Positions 27,597 through 36,606 of a DNA stretch of 64,000 nt are shown here, in pieces; within the stretch, counting starts at the first letter, position 1; every line of letters begins with the position of its first letter. The notes under the pieces are model-generated. The model saw only the letters and a program-made list of their open reading frames with translations, did no database searches and was not told where the DNA came from. The translations under genes and the position numbers were made by a program. Origin of the DNA: Marisediminitalea alba (GTDB lineage Bacteria > Pseudomonadota > Gammaproteobacteria > Enterobacterales > Alteromonadaceae). The DNA lies in the NCBI RefSeq assembly GCF_002993365.1, contig NZ_PVNP01000193.1, forward strand, positions 1-64,000. Direction: 5' to 3'.

Positions 27597-28334
27597 TTAA
27601 GTTACCAGCGACGGCCAGGTTTTTTTAAGCATTGTCCAGTACTGATGGTTGTCTTTTACATTAATGCCGTCATCGATATGCACAGGATCACTAGGCGCAA
27701 AATGTCCTCCCCAGCGCAGTTCAAAACCTAATTCACTTTTTGATTCATGGACGATACTATAAAGAAAGCGACGTACTTTCTCTTCATCATCGAGGGGGAT
27801 TTGCCTGGATTTTGCTTTGTCGATGATGTTGATCCGTTCCAATCGGTTAGAGTTAAACCACTCGGAAGGGGTAAATAAGTTCATATCGATAGCATGACCA
27901 ACCAAGTGATTGGACAAGCTGGCAGGATTAACCACGGCCTCAGAAACTGGCTGTCCCGGCTCTCTTAATGAACTGGTGACCCACATACTAAGATCATGCT
28001 TCTGAAGCTGTTTTTCTAACCAAATCATGACGGGTTTAAAAGCGATATCGATTTTAACCGGCTTGCCCTGGATAAGACTCGTGAAAGGCCGATAGGTTAT
28101 AATATGATTGTTAGCTGCAGATTGTGTATTTTTCGGCGGTCTCACATTGGAAAGTTCTACATAGTCTGCTAGTACATAGCCTTCAGTGCCGTTGACCGTT
28201 TTCACTTTTAGCCAGGTTTCTTCGCTGATTACTTCGAGCTGGCTACCATACTCCAGGGCCCCGATAATGGCTCCGGTTTTTGGCTGCGCTCTAAGACATA
28301 GCCCTGATCTGGCGGTAGTCTGACCTTTTTTCAT
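27597..28334 (-). CDS. SH3b-M15 peptidoglycan peptidase, last gene of an unknown envelope operon
   Basis: A 245-residue protein with a bacterial SH3 domain at about 8-62 (GLCLRAQPKTGAIIGALEYGSQLEVI...GTEGYVLADYV). It also has a C-terminal M15/VanY-type zinc peptidase with SLSNHLVGHAIDMNLF (His and Asp ligands near residues 145-150) and LRWGGHFAPSDPVHIDD (third ligand near 219). Such enzymes cut D-Ala-D-Ala or L-Ala-D-Glu bonds of peptidoglycan stems, as in phage endolysins. No signal peptide is seen, which is odd for a wall enzyme. GAGAGGA precedes the ATG, and the gene begins two bases after its upstream neighbour ends. Confidence 0.8.
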   Translation of the reverse strand: MKKGQTTARSGLCLRAQPKTGAIIGALEYGSQLEVISEETWLKVKTVNGTEGYVLADYVELSNVRPPKNTQSAANNHIITYRPFTSLIQGKPVKIDIAFKPVMIWLEKQLQKHDLSMWVTSSLREPGQPVSEAVVNPASLSNHLVGHAIDMNLFTPSEWFNSNRLERINIIDKAKSRQIPLDDEEKVRRFLYSIVHESKSELGFELRWGGHFAPSDPVHIDDGINVKDNHQYWTMLKKTWPSLVT

Positions 28335-28336
28335 GT

Positions 28337-30226
28337 TTATCCTCTCAAATCGTCTTTTGACGCGCCAACCTGCTCACTTGGCGCCAAATCACTGCGATTC
28401 AGATTAATTTCCAGTGGCTTGCCGTCCAGCTCAAACAGTACAGTAATCGTTGTATTTCTAATGGATTTAACGGTACCAACCGACAATAATTCCAACACAT
28501 TGCCGTTAGGCAGCATTTTACTATTTAATAATTTGACTTCTTGACCCACTTCGAGTGGCGCTAATGAAACTGTTCGTACCCGTAGGGCCGGACTCGGCTT
28601 GGGGCTATCACTGTTGGTAACGTCAATCGTTTGTGGAATCTGCTCACGACTGACTAGGCGACTTTTCGCAATAACTCGCGGCTCAGCTTCTACCAATCTT
28701 TTTGATACACCTCTTACTGCTATCAGTACGATTTCAGATGAGAAGCCGGCAATAAAGGCTAATACAGCGCCTGCTGCCATTTCATTCGGGGTTGCCCATG
28801 AGTATGCAATAATCGCAACTCCTACTGAGGTTAAAACCTGCACCATTTGAAACATTACTAATTCCCGGGCTTCGGCGCCGGTCATAGGGGCCGCCAGCTT
28901 GGGGTTTTCCTTTACATCGTGAATATAGCGAAGGTGATAAGCGGGCGTGACACGCCTTTGAAATTCGGGGAGCTTTCTGGCCATGCTGATTAAAGCGCCA
29001 ATCATCGCCAGAATTAAAAAGTAGATTGGTACTACAATGCCGCCAGTGATCGGTTGGCCAAAGATTAATGGCTGCTCGAAGACTTGTTCTTGATGTTTCA
29101 ACTGCGACTGCGCTTTAGCTATTTTCTGCTTTAATGCCTCTATCTCTCGGGATAAACCTAAAAGCGAGTGTTCATCACAGCTTATACATGGAGTAAAGGC
29201 TCTAATTCTCTTTTCAACCTGATCACTTTTGAATATATTGTTTTCCATAGTCAGGCCGCTAAGTACTCGCTTATGGTCAGCAATTTCAGTTTCCAGACGA
29301 TGTTTTTGCTCCTGCAGATCGCTCAATTCCTGCTTCAGAGTGGCGAGATCCCCGTAATTTATTTTTTCGTTGTTGAGTGCAGCAATCGCTTCAGCACAAT
29401 TGTTTAATACATGGCAGAGCAGCACATTACCGCCAATGGACAGTACCCATTGCGGCGGAAGATCTCCACAATGGGCTTGTTCAGGCATACGTCCTTCAAG
29501 ACGCTCTAGTCTGGTGGAAGCGGTGGGATCAATAGCCTCCTGATATTGGAAATCGCATCCTTTTACGATAGCAATGAGGGTATTTACTCTATTGTTAAGG
29601 ACATCTTGCGGATGATATTCGCGGGGCAACTCAGTTCTAGTAGGGTTTAGTATGAGGGGCTGATTATTAAAAGCGAGAGCGACTAGGGCAATCACACACA
29701 AAAAGACGAATCCGTAAGCCAAACGAAAGATCCCATTGATCACGTAGTTATCTTCTTCCACGGGATCTGACTTGTTGTCTCCGTTTTTATCCGGACCTAG
29801 TTGTTTGTAATCAATGGGACGAGTCAACGCCAGTAGTGTTGAACTTGCACTCAGATAGATACCGATGAGTAACCATAGTGTGAATTGCTTCGAAACGAAG
29901 GAACCTATCAGCGCCATTGCAGTAAAAGAATAGCTGACAAAGGTCAACCAACCGGCATTTCGCTCTATAATCGATAGTGTTTCATGCTTTTGAGGAGTGC
30001 GTGTGACAACAGCAAGAGCAACACAAACAAAACTTAGTACTAATAAGAAAAATAAATTGTTCCAGTCAGAGACCTTCCTACTGCTATTTTCTTCGTATGT
30101 CAGGACCATCCAATTTACCGCGGTCACTGCCAGAATAAGCAAAGCCAATAAGCCAAAGTAGGGTCTGACAAAGACGTAGCCGGTGCGTGTCCACATTCTG
30201 ATTTTTGAAGCAATCTGACTAAGCAT
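28337..30226 (-). CDS. Polytopic membrane protein with periplasmic coiled coil (unknown)
   Basis: 629 residues, no recognised family. About five hydrophobic segments lie between residues 22 and 187 (LLALLILAVTAVNWMVL, LFFLLVLSFVCVALAVV, TFVSYSFTAMALIGSF, TLWLLIGIYLSASSTLLAL, YGFVFLCVIALVALAF). A soluble region (188-395) follows with a coiled coil interrupted by a CISC motif, then three more segments between 397 and 507 (VPIYFLILAMIGALIS, VLTSVGVAIIAYSW, AVLAFIAGFSSEIVLIAV). A C-terminal domain (about 545-620) is rich in beta-strand patterns. Its start overlaps the preceding lipoprotein gene by eight bases. A structural, complex-forming role is inferred. Confidence 0.75.
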   Translation of the reverse strand: MLSQIASKIRMWTRTGYVFVRPYFGLLALLILAVTAVNWMVLTYEENSSRKVSDWNNLFFLLVLSFVCVALAVVTRTPQKHETLSIIERNAGWLTFVSYSFTAMALIGSFVSKQFTLWLLIGIYLSASSTLLALTRPIDYKQLGPDKNGDNKSDPVEEDNYVINGIFRLAYGFVFLCVIALVALAFNNQPLILNPTRTELPREYHPQDVLNNRVNTLIAIVKGCDFQYQEAIDPTASTRLERLEGRMPEQAHCGDLPPQWVLSIGGNVLLCHVLNNCAEAIAALNNEKINYGDLATLKQELSDLQEQKHRLETEIADHKRVLSGLTMENNIFKSDQVEKRIRAFTPCISCDEHSLLGLSREIEALKQKIAKAQSQLKHQEQVFEQPLIFGQPITGGIVVPIYFLILAMIGALISMARKLPEFQRRVTPAYHLRYIHDVKENPKLAAPMTGAEARELVMFQMVQVLTSVGVAIIAYSWATPNEMAAGAVLAFIAGFSSEIVLIAVRGVSKRLVEAEPRVIAKSRLVSREQIPQTIDVTNSDSPKPSPALRVRTVSLAPLEVGQEVKLLNSKMLPNGNVLELLSVGTVKSIRNTTITVLFELDGKPLEINLNRSDLAPSEQVGASKDDLRG

Positions 30227-32012
30227 CTTGAGCTACCTCAAACCGCACTTTATAGCCCTGCAACAAGCCAATAATCCGGTTTCGTAAGGATTTCAGCCTG
30301 GCTTCAAACTTTTGTTTTTGTTTATCATCGTCGGGTTCATCAAGCGTCAACGTTTCGAGTTCACGTTGCAATACTCTCAATTGATTTGTCATAGCATTTA
30401 AGACTTTTTGCTTTTGTGCTACCTGTCTTTTTTGTTTTTCCGCGTTGCCGGCAGGAGTTACAGAGGTAAGCTCAATACTTTCCTTTTCGGGGGCGGAACC
30501 GGTAAGCGCTGCGCGTCCGCCTAATTTAACGCCTGCAATGGTTAAAGCCGCATCACCAATAGCCCGGGCTATTTCGAGTTGACCTTTAATTAATGCACTT
30601 GGGTCATTTCTGACATGATGAGCTCTAAAGTGCAGCGGATTGTCTCTAACAATGACCATCGACGTGTCTCCCTGAGCTTTCACGAAGGTCTTACTGACTT
30701 TTTTATTCCAGTGGTGCTCATTGAGCGGGTTGGTAATAGTCCGCCATACGGGATCACCAACATCCTGTAATCGGTCGATTAAATAATACAATCCTGAGGT
30801 GTTTCTTGCCTGCTCTGCCAGTTGCTCCCGTATGCTGCCAGCTAATGGCATTTCTCGCTTTAAACCAACAAAGCTGACTTCCACCTCGCCGCGCTGTAAT
30901 TGCGCGAGGCTGTTTTTCGATGACCGAGCCTTGTCGAGTTTTTGCTGATTATCAGCCCCCATTTTATTGTGCAGTAATTGGATCTTCTGTTGCGACGATG
31001 AGAGAAGATTGCGTAAACGTTGTTGTTCGAGTTTATTGTTGTGGGCCTGAACCATTTTTGCCTGAATTAAGCTTTCTACTGGCGCCCAGTCCACTAAAAT
31101 ATCGGCAGTTAGTACGTAGCTATCATACGCAGCAATGACTCCTGCAAGCGCTTGCTGGATATGATTTTGGCACTGAAACAGGTTTTTGCACGTGAGAGTA
31201 GCTGCATTTTCTTGCACCGGTTGAAGCGCCTCTGATACGTCTCCGAGCGCCAGTTTACGCTTTATAAATTGCGATTCTGTAAGCAGCACCTTAGCCGCTT
31301 CTTTATCTTGAATTACGCAGTTGCGCACGATAACTGAACTGCCATTGGTATTGCGCGAACAGTTTCTTTTTTCCAAACCAAGCTGCGGAATAATGCTGTT
31401 TTTATTCTGAATATTGAGTAAAGGAATAACTCTGAAACACGCTTTGTGTGGTGTGCCGTTGCCGCTCTGATGTGTATTTGTTGCAAGCGGAGAAGAGCGC
31501 TTTTCGTCGCTCGCGGTGGCGCCGATACAATAATCGGCATATTCTTTTTTAAATTCCTGTAACTGGGCAAGGTAAATATTGTTGTATTGGCGAATATTGT
31601 TTTGCAGCGCTTCCAGTGATTCCTCCAGGAACGCCAGCGCATCATCTTCCTGCTTATCATTGTTGTTAATAGTGTCAATCAGTCTTCTGACCGGGTGGCG
31701 AGGAGCGTTGCTGCCGAAAACCTTTTTCCCTCCTGCACTCTCATCGTCAACGCCACCGGCGCTATACCACAAGGTTTGGTATATATTCGCCACCTGATTC
31801 TTCCACTGCTGTGAGCGCTGCTTGTCGGAAGCGGCCTCTAATAACAATACCTGGCTTTGTGCGAGCAAATCCAGATTGTCCTGCGGAGTAGAGGGTAAAA
31901 CGACTCTCGGATCTTCATCATAAATGTCTACCTCCACCGCTATTTTGGCCGAAGCGCAGGAGAATAAGAGGCTACAACCTGCCAATAAGGTTAGGTGTTT
32001 TAGCTGGCTCAT
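30219..32012 (-). CDS. Large lipoprotein with coiled-coil C-terminus (unknown)
   Basis: 597 residues with a lipoprotein signal: LLAGC (Cys13) or, more plausibly for length, LLFSC (Cys19). The body is mostly helical and charged with many Gln and Lys. It has several cysteines in the middle (DYCIGAT, KACFRVIP, RNCSRN, RNCVIQ, LTCKNLFQCQ), suggesting disulphides, and a final coiled coil (KQKRQVAQKQKVLNAMTNQL onward). I recognise no family. Its ATG overlaps the previous gene's stop (ATGA) and its end overlaps the membrane-protein gene, so the three are translationally coupled. Confidence 0.72.
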   Translation of the reverse strand: MSQLKHLTLLAGCSLLFSCASAKIAVEVDIYDEDPRVVLPSTPQDNLDLLAQSQVLLLEAASDKQRSQQWKNQVANIYQTLWYSAGGVDDESAGGKKVFGSNAPRHPVRRLIDTINNNDKQEDDALAFLEESLEALQNNIRQYNNIYLAQLQEFKKEYADYCIGATASDEKRSSPLATNTHQSGNGTPHKACFRVIPLLNIQNKNSIIPQLGLEKRNCSRNTNGSSVIVRNCVIQDKEAAKVLLTESQFIKRKLALGDVSEALQPVQENAATLTCKNLFQCQNHIQQALAGVIAAYDSYVLTADILVDWAPVESLIQAKMVQAHNNKLEQQRLRNLLSSSQQKIQLLHNKMGADNQQKLDKARSSKNSLAQLQRGEVEVSFVGLKREMPLAGSIREQLAEQARNTSGLYYLIDRLQDVGDPVWRTITNPLNEHHWNKKVSKTFVKAQGDTSMVIVRDNPLHFRAHHVRNDPSALIKGQLEIARAIGDAALTIAGVKLGGRAALTGSAPEKESIELTSVTPAGNAEKQKRQVAQKQKVLNAMTNQLRVLQRELETLTLDEPDDDKQKQKFEARLKSLRNRIIGLLQGYKVRFEVAQDA

Positions 32013-32815
32013 TGAATACTCTCCGCCAAGGTAATCAGTGAGATTAAGCGTTGAATTAACGCATCTTTATCTGCTTGCTCTGAATCGTTAAGTGCTGCTT
32101 CCAACTGCGCAGCGAGCAGCACAAAGTCATCGCTGACGGCGTTCATTTCAGCCTCGGTTTCATAAGCCTGATTGTTTTGCTGTTGGGTAAAAACTTCGCC
32201 TAGGCGCAACACCGATGCGCTTGTTTCGGTGGATTGAGAGAAATTACTGATTTCTGCAATGACATCATCAGGGTCGGAGGACAATACCATGACCAGCTTT
32301 TGACCTGCCCGACGGGTAACCAGGTTTTCTGCAGGATTGTACTCCATTTCGATGGCACCACCGGGGAGTGGGGTATTACTGCCCGGGGCAGCCCGCAGCC
32401 GCTTGAGTACGTTGAGCCATGGCGCCAGTTCGGTGTTAGTTTTTGTGGGGTCTGCTGCCGCCTCAAGGTAACTTTGATAAGCGCTTTCTATCTGCGCATT
32501 CAACGTATCACGGATATTTTTTTCAACGTTTAGCTCTGCAGCCGCGGTTGACGAAGTCACGTCTGAATATAATGCATCAACTGAATGGGCAGAAAACCAT
32601 GCGGCATCGTAATTAGATACCCCGTTTGTTGCATTGGCCGATACCCTAACGCGATAAAAATTAGTGTTTTCGCCGCTGGGTACCGCCAAATAGTAGGTTT
32701 CCTGCACGTCCATGCCTGCACATCCAACTATTACTGTGAATAATATGCCGAACACAAGCATGCGGTGCCAATCGCGCCATTTGACAGTTGTTTCCGACCA
32801 ATTTTTTGAATACAT
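32009..32815 (-). CDS. Lipoprotein of unknown function
   Basis: 268 residues from the ATG at 32815, which has GGGAG seven bases upstream. The frame can be extended 19 codons to a GTG at 32872, but no ribosome site is there. A long basic n-region is followed by MLVFGILFTVIVGC, a lipobox with Cys32. The mature part starts AGMDVQETYYLAVPSGENTNFYRVRVSANA, has a beta-rich first half and a helical C-terminus (DDFVLLAAQLEAALNDSEQADKDALIQRLISLI). No family recognised. Stop and next start overlap (ATGA). Confidence 0.7.
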   Translation of the reverse strand: MYSKNWSETTVKWRDWHRMLVFGILFTVIVGCAGMDVQETYYLAVPSGENTNFYRVRVSANATNGVSNYDAAWFSAHSVDALYSDVTSSTAAAELNVEKNIRDTLNAQIESAYQSYLEAAADPTKTNTELAPWLNVLKRLRAAPGSNTPLPGGAIEMEYNPAENLVTRRAGQKLVMVLSSDPDDVIAEISNFSQSTETSASVLRLGEVFTQQQNNQAYETEAEMNAVSDDFVLLAAQLEAALNDSEQADKDALIQRLISLITLAESIQ

Positions 32816-32897
32816 AACCAGCTCCCGGGTACGTTGCAAACTCTCGTTGTTAAACGTCTTAAACCATTTCACGATTCACATTGTTGATTGACGGTGT

Positions 32898-33968
32898 TCA
32901 TTTTTTGCGTCTACCGATACGCACTTTCTTAATCTTCATTAATCTTGATTTTAAGATTTGAAAACGCCTGTTTGCCTGCTTCTCTAGTTGTGCAAATTTT
33001 TGTTTGAACTCATTGATGAGTTGTTCAGTCGTCTGAAGCGCATTCTCTGCTTCGTGCCGCGCCTCCGATGCCTCATGACTTGCTCTCGTGGCTTGTTGAA
33101 GTGCATCTTCTGTATTGCGTCGGGCTTGTACCGTTAAGTTGCTGGCGAGTGCAGTTTGCTGTTGCGCGCGCTCTGTATTGTTGAGTGCAGTCACTGCTTC
33201 ATTACACGCGTGTTTGATTTGCTGCAGTGTGCTTTCGGTATCACTTTGTACCTGAGAGGCTGATTCGTTGACCGCCGTCGCGTTTTCAAGGGTCATTTCA
33301 GCTTTGTTTTTGGCTTCGCCGGCTTTATAAACAACCTTATTCATTGCCTTATGAATTTCGTCGCTTTCGGCGAGCATCTTGTCTTTTAATTTGTTTAAGT
33401 TAGTGACTAAATCTCGTTCCATTTTTTCTATTTCGAACGATAACTTATCTGAGTCGGCTGAAAGCTCCGTTAACTTTTTTCTTAGTTCGCTTTCCAATTC
33501 ATTATGTCGGCTATTAAAAGATACAGAGAGGGCAAAAGGCACCAATAAACCAATAATGGCCGAGAGGATGGCTATTCCGGTAAACCAAAAAGTGATGGTA
33601 TGAACTTTGGCTTCGTATAAAGCGTGATAATTGTTTTGTAATGTATCGAGCCTGTCATCCTGAAGCTCATCTACAGCATCTTCTGCTTGACTGCATCGTT
33701 GTTGTAAATCGCGATCCAGGCTGTTTAACAGTTGATTAATCTTGCCTGAATACACGTTTGGCGCGTCATCAGAAAAAAAACTGCACTGACTGGAAAAACA
33801 TTGGTGATGTTTTGTTTGTAGTACTTCTGCCAGAAGGGATTTAGTGTGATCGCTTAAGGCACAGGAAGCGGATAGCTGATTGGAACTGGCAGCAGAAGTG
33901 TCTGACGCAGCAAATAATGGGAATATTAGAATCAAAATCGTAAAGGTATATTTCATGCTGAGTTCCAT
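32898..33968 (-). CDS. Single-pass membrane protein with long cytoplasmic coiled coil (unknown)
   Basis: 356 residues, first gene of the operon. It has a signal peptide (about 1-26: MKYTFTILILIFPLFAASDTSA) and a short periplasmic region with three cysteines (SASCALSD, HHQCFSSQC). A transmembrane helix spans about residues 126-148 (FWFTGIAILSAIIGLLVPFAL). A coiled coil from about 155 to 340 is rich in Ala, Glu, Gln and Asn with repeated AxxAxxxT spacing, recalling the signalling stalk of chemoreceptors but without their conserved hairpin tip. The tail is strongly basic (KKVRIGRRKK). An in-frame ATG at 33956 is an alternative start. Confidence 0.72.
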   Translation of the reverse strand: MELSMKYTFTILILIFPLFAASDTSAASSNQLSASCALSDHTKSLLAEVLQTKHHQCFSSQCSFFSDDAPNVYSGKINQLLNSLDRDLQQRCSQAEDAVDELQDDRLDTLQNNYHALYEAKVHTITFWFTGIAILSAIIGLLVPFALSVSFNSRHNELESELRKKLTELSADSDKLSFEIEKMERDLVTNLNKLKDKMLAESDEIHKAMNKVVYKAGEAKNKAEMTLENATAVNESASQVQSDTESTLQQIKHACNEAVTALNNTERAQQQTALASNLTVQARRNTEDALQQATRASHEASEARHEAENALQTTEQLINEFKQKFAQLEKQANRRFQILKSRLMKIKKVRIGRRKK

Positions 33969-34757
33969 TCATCACATCATTCCCTCTCAATTTCACATCG
34001 ACGTACGACTGCTCATTCTACAATGCGCGTGAAAACTACCTTTACTGCCGGGACAATTTTATTTTAATCAGTCTGTTTTCGTTATTGAGATTTATTATTG
34101 TATAAAAAACAAGCATGCTGCAAGCGATAAATGAATATATCGATTTCACTCGGAGTGATCGCGACTACAGTCTGCGCAACCTTTAATACCGAGTACCGCC
34201 AGAGTACAGTTTTGAGTCGCGAGCGGCTTTAAATTTGCTAGTAGCCTCAGATTTATTGCTGGCTTGTATACAGCAATAGAGCTCAAACAGCTTTAAAGTT
34301 TATAAGGGTCAATATCAAGTCTATTTTTCTTCGGCTTTAACCTATTCACCTAACTGTCGCGGGTAAATCTACTACAATCACTGTTGTATATGATTGCAGT
34401 AGCTAGCCGTAATCACGGACTCACCAAATAATCCGGAAAGCGGGCTACCAATATAGACTTGGCGGTTGAGCATTCCAAAATCTAATGGAGGTCTGTTTGA
34501 TTAATCATGTTCATACTTTGAAAAATCGAAAAGAAAATCTTACATCTATCGAAAGCGATATCAAGCTTATTCAAATGGCAGTAAAAAAATGAAAATAAGG
34601 GAAACTGGTGATAGTCCAGTCCCCCTTCTTAATTCATTGTGTCTTGTAAGATTATAATATTAAAGGTTTTTTAGTTCGGGTTGAAAGCGATCCCGGGTTG
34701 CCCGGGAGCACCCACTGCAAAACCGCGCACTCATTTAAGCGTGCTACTTTGGATGGT
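33969..34757. other. Gene-poor intergenic region upstream of the envelope operon
   Basis: About 790 bases, AT-rich. It must contain the promoter of the five-gene operon near its left end. A possible short frame (34485-34592) and an imperfect hairpin with CTGG/CCAG arms at about 34600-34630 are the only structures I can point to. A CCCGGGTTGCCCGGG palindrome lies at about 34691-34706, close to the DJ-1 stop codon. No tRNA, attachment site or insertion-sequence remnant was recognised. Confidence 0.5.
34485..34592 (+). CDS. Possible 35-residue small protein
   Basis: A short frame from ATG 34485 to TGA 34592, ending SIESDIKLIQMAVKK. A perfect GGAGGT (34487-34492) lies four bases before an in-frame TTG at 34497, so the product could be 31 residues. 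The composition is protein-like (charged, amphipathic C-terminus), but length and lack of recognised relatives make this weak. A hairpin with CTGG/CCAG arms follows. Confidence 0.25.
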   Translation: MEVCLINHVHTLKNRKENLTSIESDIKLIQMAVKK

Positions 34758-35432
34758 TCACCTGATGAGTTGCTTCACCATAGCAGTAGCCACACTGTGA
34801 GCACTTGCCGGGTTCTGGCCGGTGATCACTCGGTCGTCTTCTACCACGAAGTCCTGCCATGGCTGTACTTTGCTGAATCGCGCCGCTTTGCGGGCCAGCG
34901 CTTCTTCGAGCAGAAACGGAATATCGTTGATTGTGCCGTAGTCAACTTCTTCTTCACGAGTAAAGCTTGTGACTGATTTATTTGCCAGAAGCGCTTCGCC
35001 TGAGCTTAAAGTAATGGGCAATAAGGCCGCGGGGCCATGGCAAACCGCGCCAATTAACCCGCTGTTTTCGTAGTGAGTTGCGGCCAGTTTGGCAAACTCT
35101 TTATTACTGGCTAAATCGCTTAATAGGCCAAAACCACCGGGGTAAAATATGGCATCGTAATCGTCAATATTTACCTCTGAAACCGGCAGGCTGTTATTCG
35201 TACGGTTTTGAAAATCTTCGCTGGATAGTACTTGTTGGTTAACCTCGTCGTCTTCAATGTCAGTACCGTAGACTGGCACTTTACCGCCGGCTATTGAGGC
35301 AATGTCATAATCAAATCCATGCTGGGTAAACACGTGAAGTGCGTGGGTGATCTCGGGTGAAAAGGTGCCGTTGGCCTGATCAGTGGTACCTAGCGTGGCG
35401 TGATTGGTTACCGGTACAAGTATCTTTTTCAT
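34758..35432 (-). CDS. DJ-1/PfpI family protein (Hsp31-like)
   Basis: 224 residues of the class I glutamine-amidotransferase-like DJ-1/PfpI superfamily. The nucleophile elbow is AVCHGPAALLP with Cys near residue 137, preceded by the IFYPGGFGLLSDLA loop. Relatives act as glyoxalase III, protein or nucleic-acid deglycase or chaperone; which applies is undecided. There is a good AAAAGGAG ribosome site. It is divergent from a LysR gene 120 bases away, the usual arrangement of a regulator and its target. Confidence 0.88.
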   Translation of the reverse strand: MKKILVPVTNHATLGTTDQANGTFSPEITHALHVFTQHGFDYDIASIAGGKVPVYGTDIEDDEVNQQVLSSEDFQNRTNNSLPVSEVNIDDYDAIFYPGGFGLLSDLASNKEFAKLAATHYENSGLIGAVCHGPAALLPITLSSGEALLANKSVTSFTREEEVDYGTINDIPFLLEEALARKAARFSKVQPWQDFVVEDDRVITGQNPASAHSVATAMVKQLIR

Positions 35433-35552
35433 GATGCTCCTTTTAGTCTGTTGCCTTGTTCATTCGCAATTACTATAAAACGTCCCTCATTGAATGATAA
35501 TATGCTTATTTTTGTAAATACTGTTGTTATACAGCAATAATGGGGCAGGGCT

Positions 35553-36446
35553 TTGGATAGTTTTGAAGGGATCGTCGAATTTATTGCGGTAGCCGAAAGC
35601 AGAGGTTTTTCAGCTGCGGCAAAACAGCTTGGCTGTAGCACCAGCCATGTGAGTCGTCAGCTGGCCAGACTGGAGGAGCGCCTGGGTTGTGTTTTACTCT
35701 CACGCACTACCCGGTTGGTGAGTCTGACTGACACTGGCGCGGTGTATTACCAGCAGGTTAAAGAACTACTCATCGGCTTACAGCAAGCTAATGAGCTGGT
35801 TAATCTGCAGCAAATTCACCTGACCGGTACCTTGCGAGTGAGTGCAGCAGGTGGATTTGCCGAACACTATGTGGCCCCGGCGCTGATGCGTTTTGCCCAG
35901 GCCCACCCCGAGTTAAGCATTGATATGGATTTTAACAGTCGTATGGTTAACTTTGTTGAAGACGGCATTGATTTCGCCATTCGTTATGGGGAGCTTGCCG
36001 ATTCGAGCCTGATCGCTCGCAAACTGGTTAACCGGCCGATGATGGCGGTGGCCGCTAATGATTATCTGCAACACTATGGCGAGCCGAAACAGCCGGGCGA
36101 TTTAAAAAACCATAGTTGTATCGTTACCAATAATGATACCTGGAAGTTCTTCCATAATGGCGCGCAGGAAAGTGTAAAAGTAAAAGGGCGCTGGCGCAGC
36201 AATAACGCCAATGCCGTACTGCAAGCTTGTGAGCAGGGTCTGGGCATAGCGTATATGCCCAAAAGTACGTTTACCGAGGCAGTTAAATGTGGCCGCTTGA
36301 TGCCGATTCTACAACCCTATTGGGGGAGCGGCTCCAGTAGCTGGATTGTTTATCAGAACAGGCGCTTTATGCCTCTGCGTACCCGCATGGCCATTGATTT
36401 TCTGGTGCAGTATTTTGCCCGGTGGCGCGAAGATGAGAATATATAA
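35553..36446 (+). CDS. LysR-family transcriptional regulator
   Basis: 297 residues, with the helix-turn-helix GIVEFIAVAESRGFSAAAKQLGCSTSHVSRQLARLEERLGCVLLSRTTR and an effector-binding domain (GTLRVSAAGGFAEHYVAPALMRFAQAHPELSIDM...GLGIAYMPKSTF). The start appears to be TTG; no in-frame ATG or GTG precedes the conserved region. It is most likely the regulator of the divergent DJ-1/PfpI gene. Confidence 0.9.
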   Translation: MDSFEGIVEFIAVAESRGFSAAAKQLGCSTSHVSRQLARLEERLGCVLLSRTTRLVSLTDTGAVYYQQVKELLIGLQQANELVNLQQIHLTGTLRVSAAGGFAEHYVAPALMRFAQAHPELSIDMDFNSRMVNFVEDGIDFAIRYGELADSSLIARKLVNRPMMAVAANDYLQHYGEPKQPGDLKNHSCIVTNNDTWKFFHNGAQESVKVKGRWRSNNANAVLQACEQGLGIAYMPKSTFTEAVKCGRLMPILQPYWGSGSSSWIVYQNRRFMPLRTRMAIDFLVQYFARWREDENI

Positions 36447-36606
36447 CAGAATTTAGCGTGGCGCTGGTGGTGATTAACTCGCTGAATTGGCAACAAGTTG
36501 AGCTTATCCCTGATAAATCACGTAGGTAACCTGATGATTATGAATAGCGTGTCGCATAAGTGTGACAAGTATTGCGCTAACAACGAATTAGGTAGGGAGC
36601 CTCATT

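Noticed and set aside
34698..34976. 92-residue plus-strand frame near the DJ-1 gene
   Set aside because: It is the antisense shadow of the DJ-1/PfpI coding sequence.
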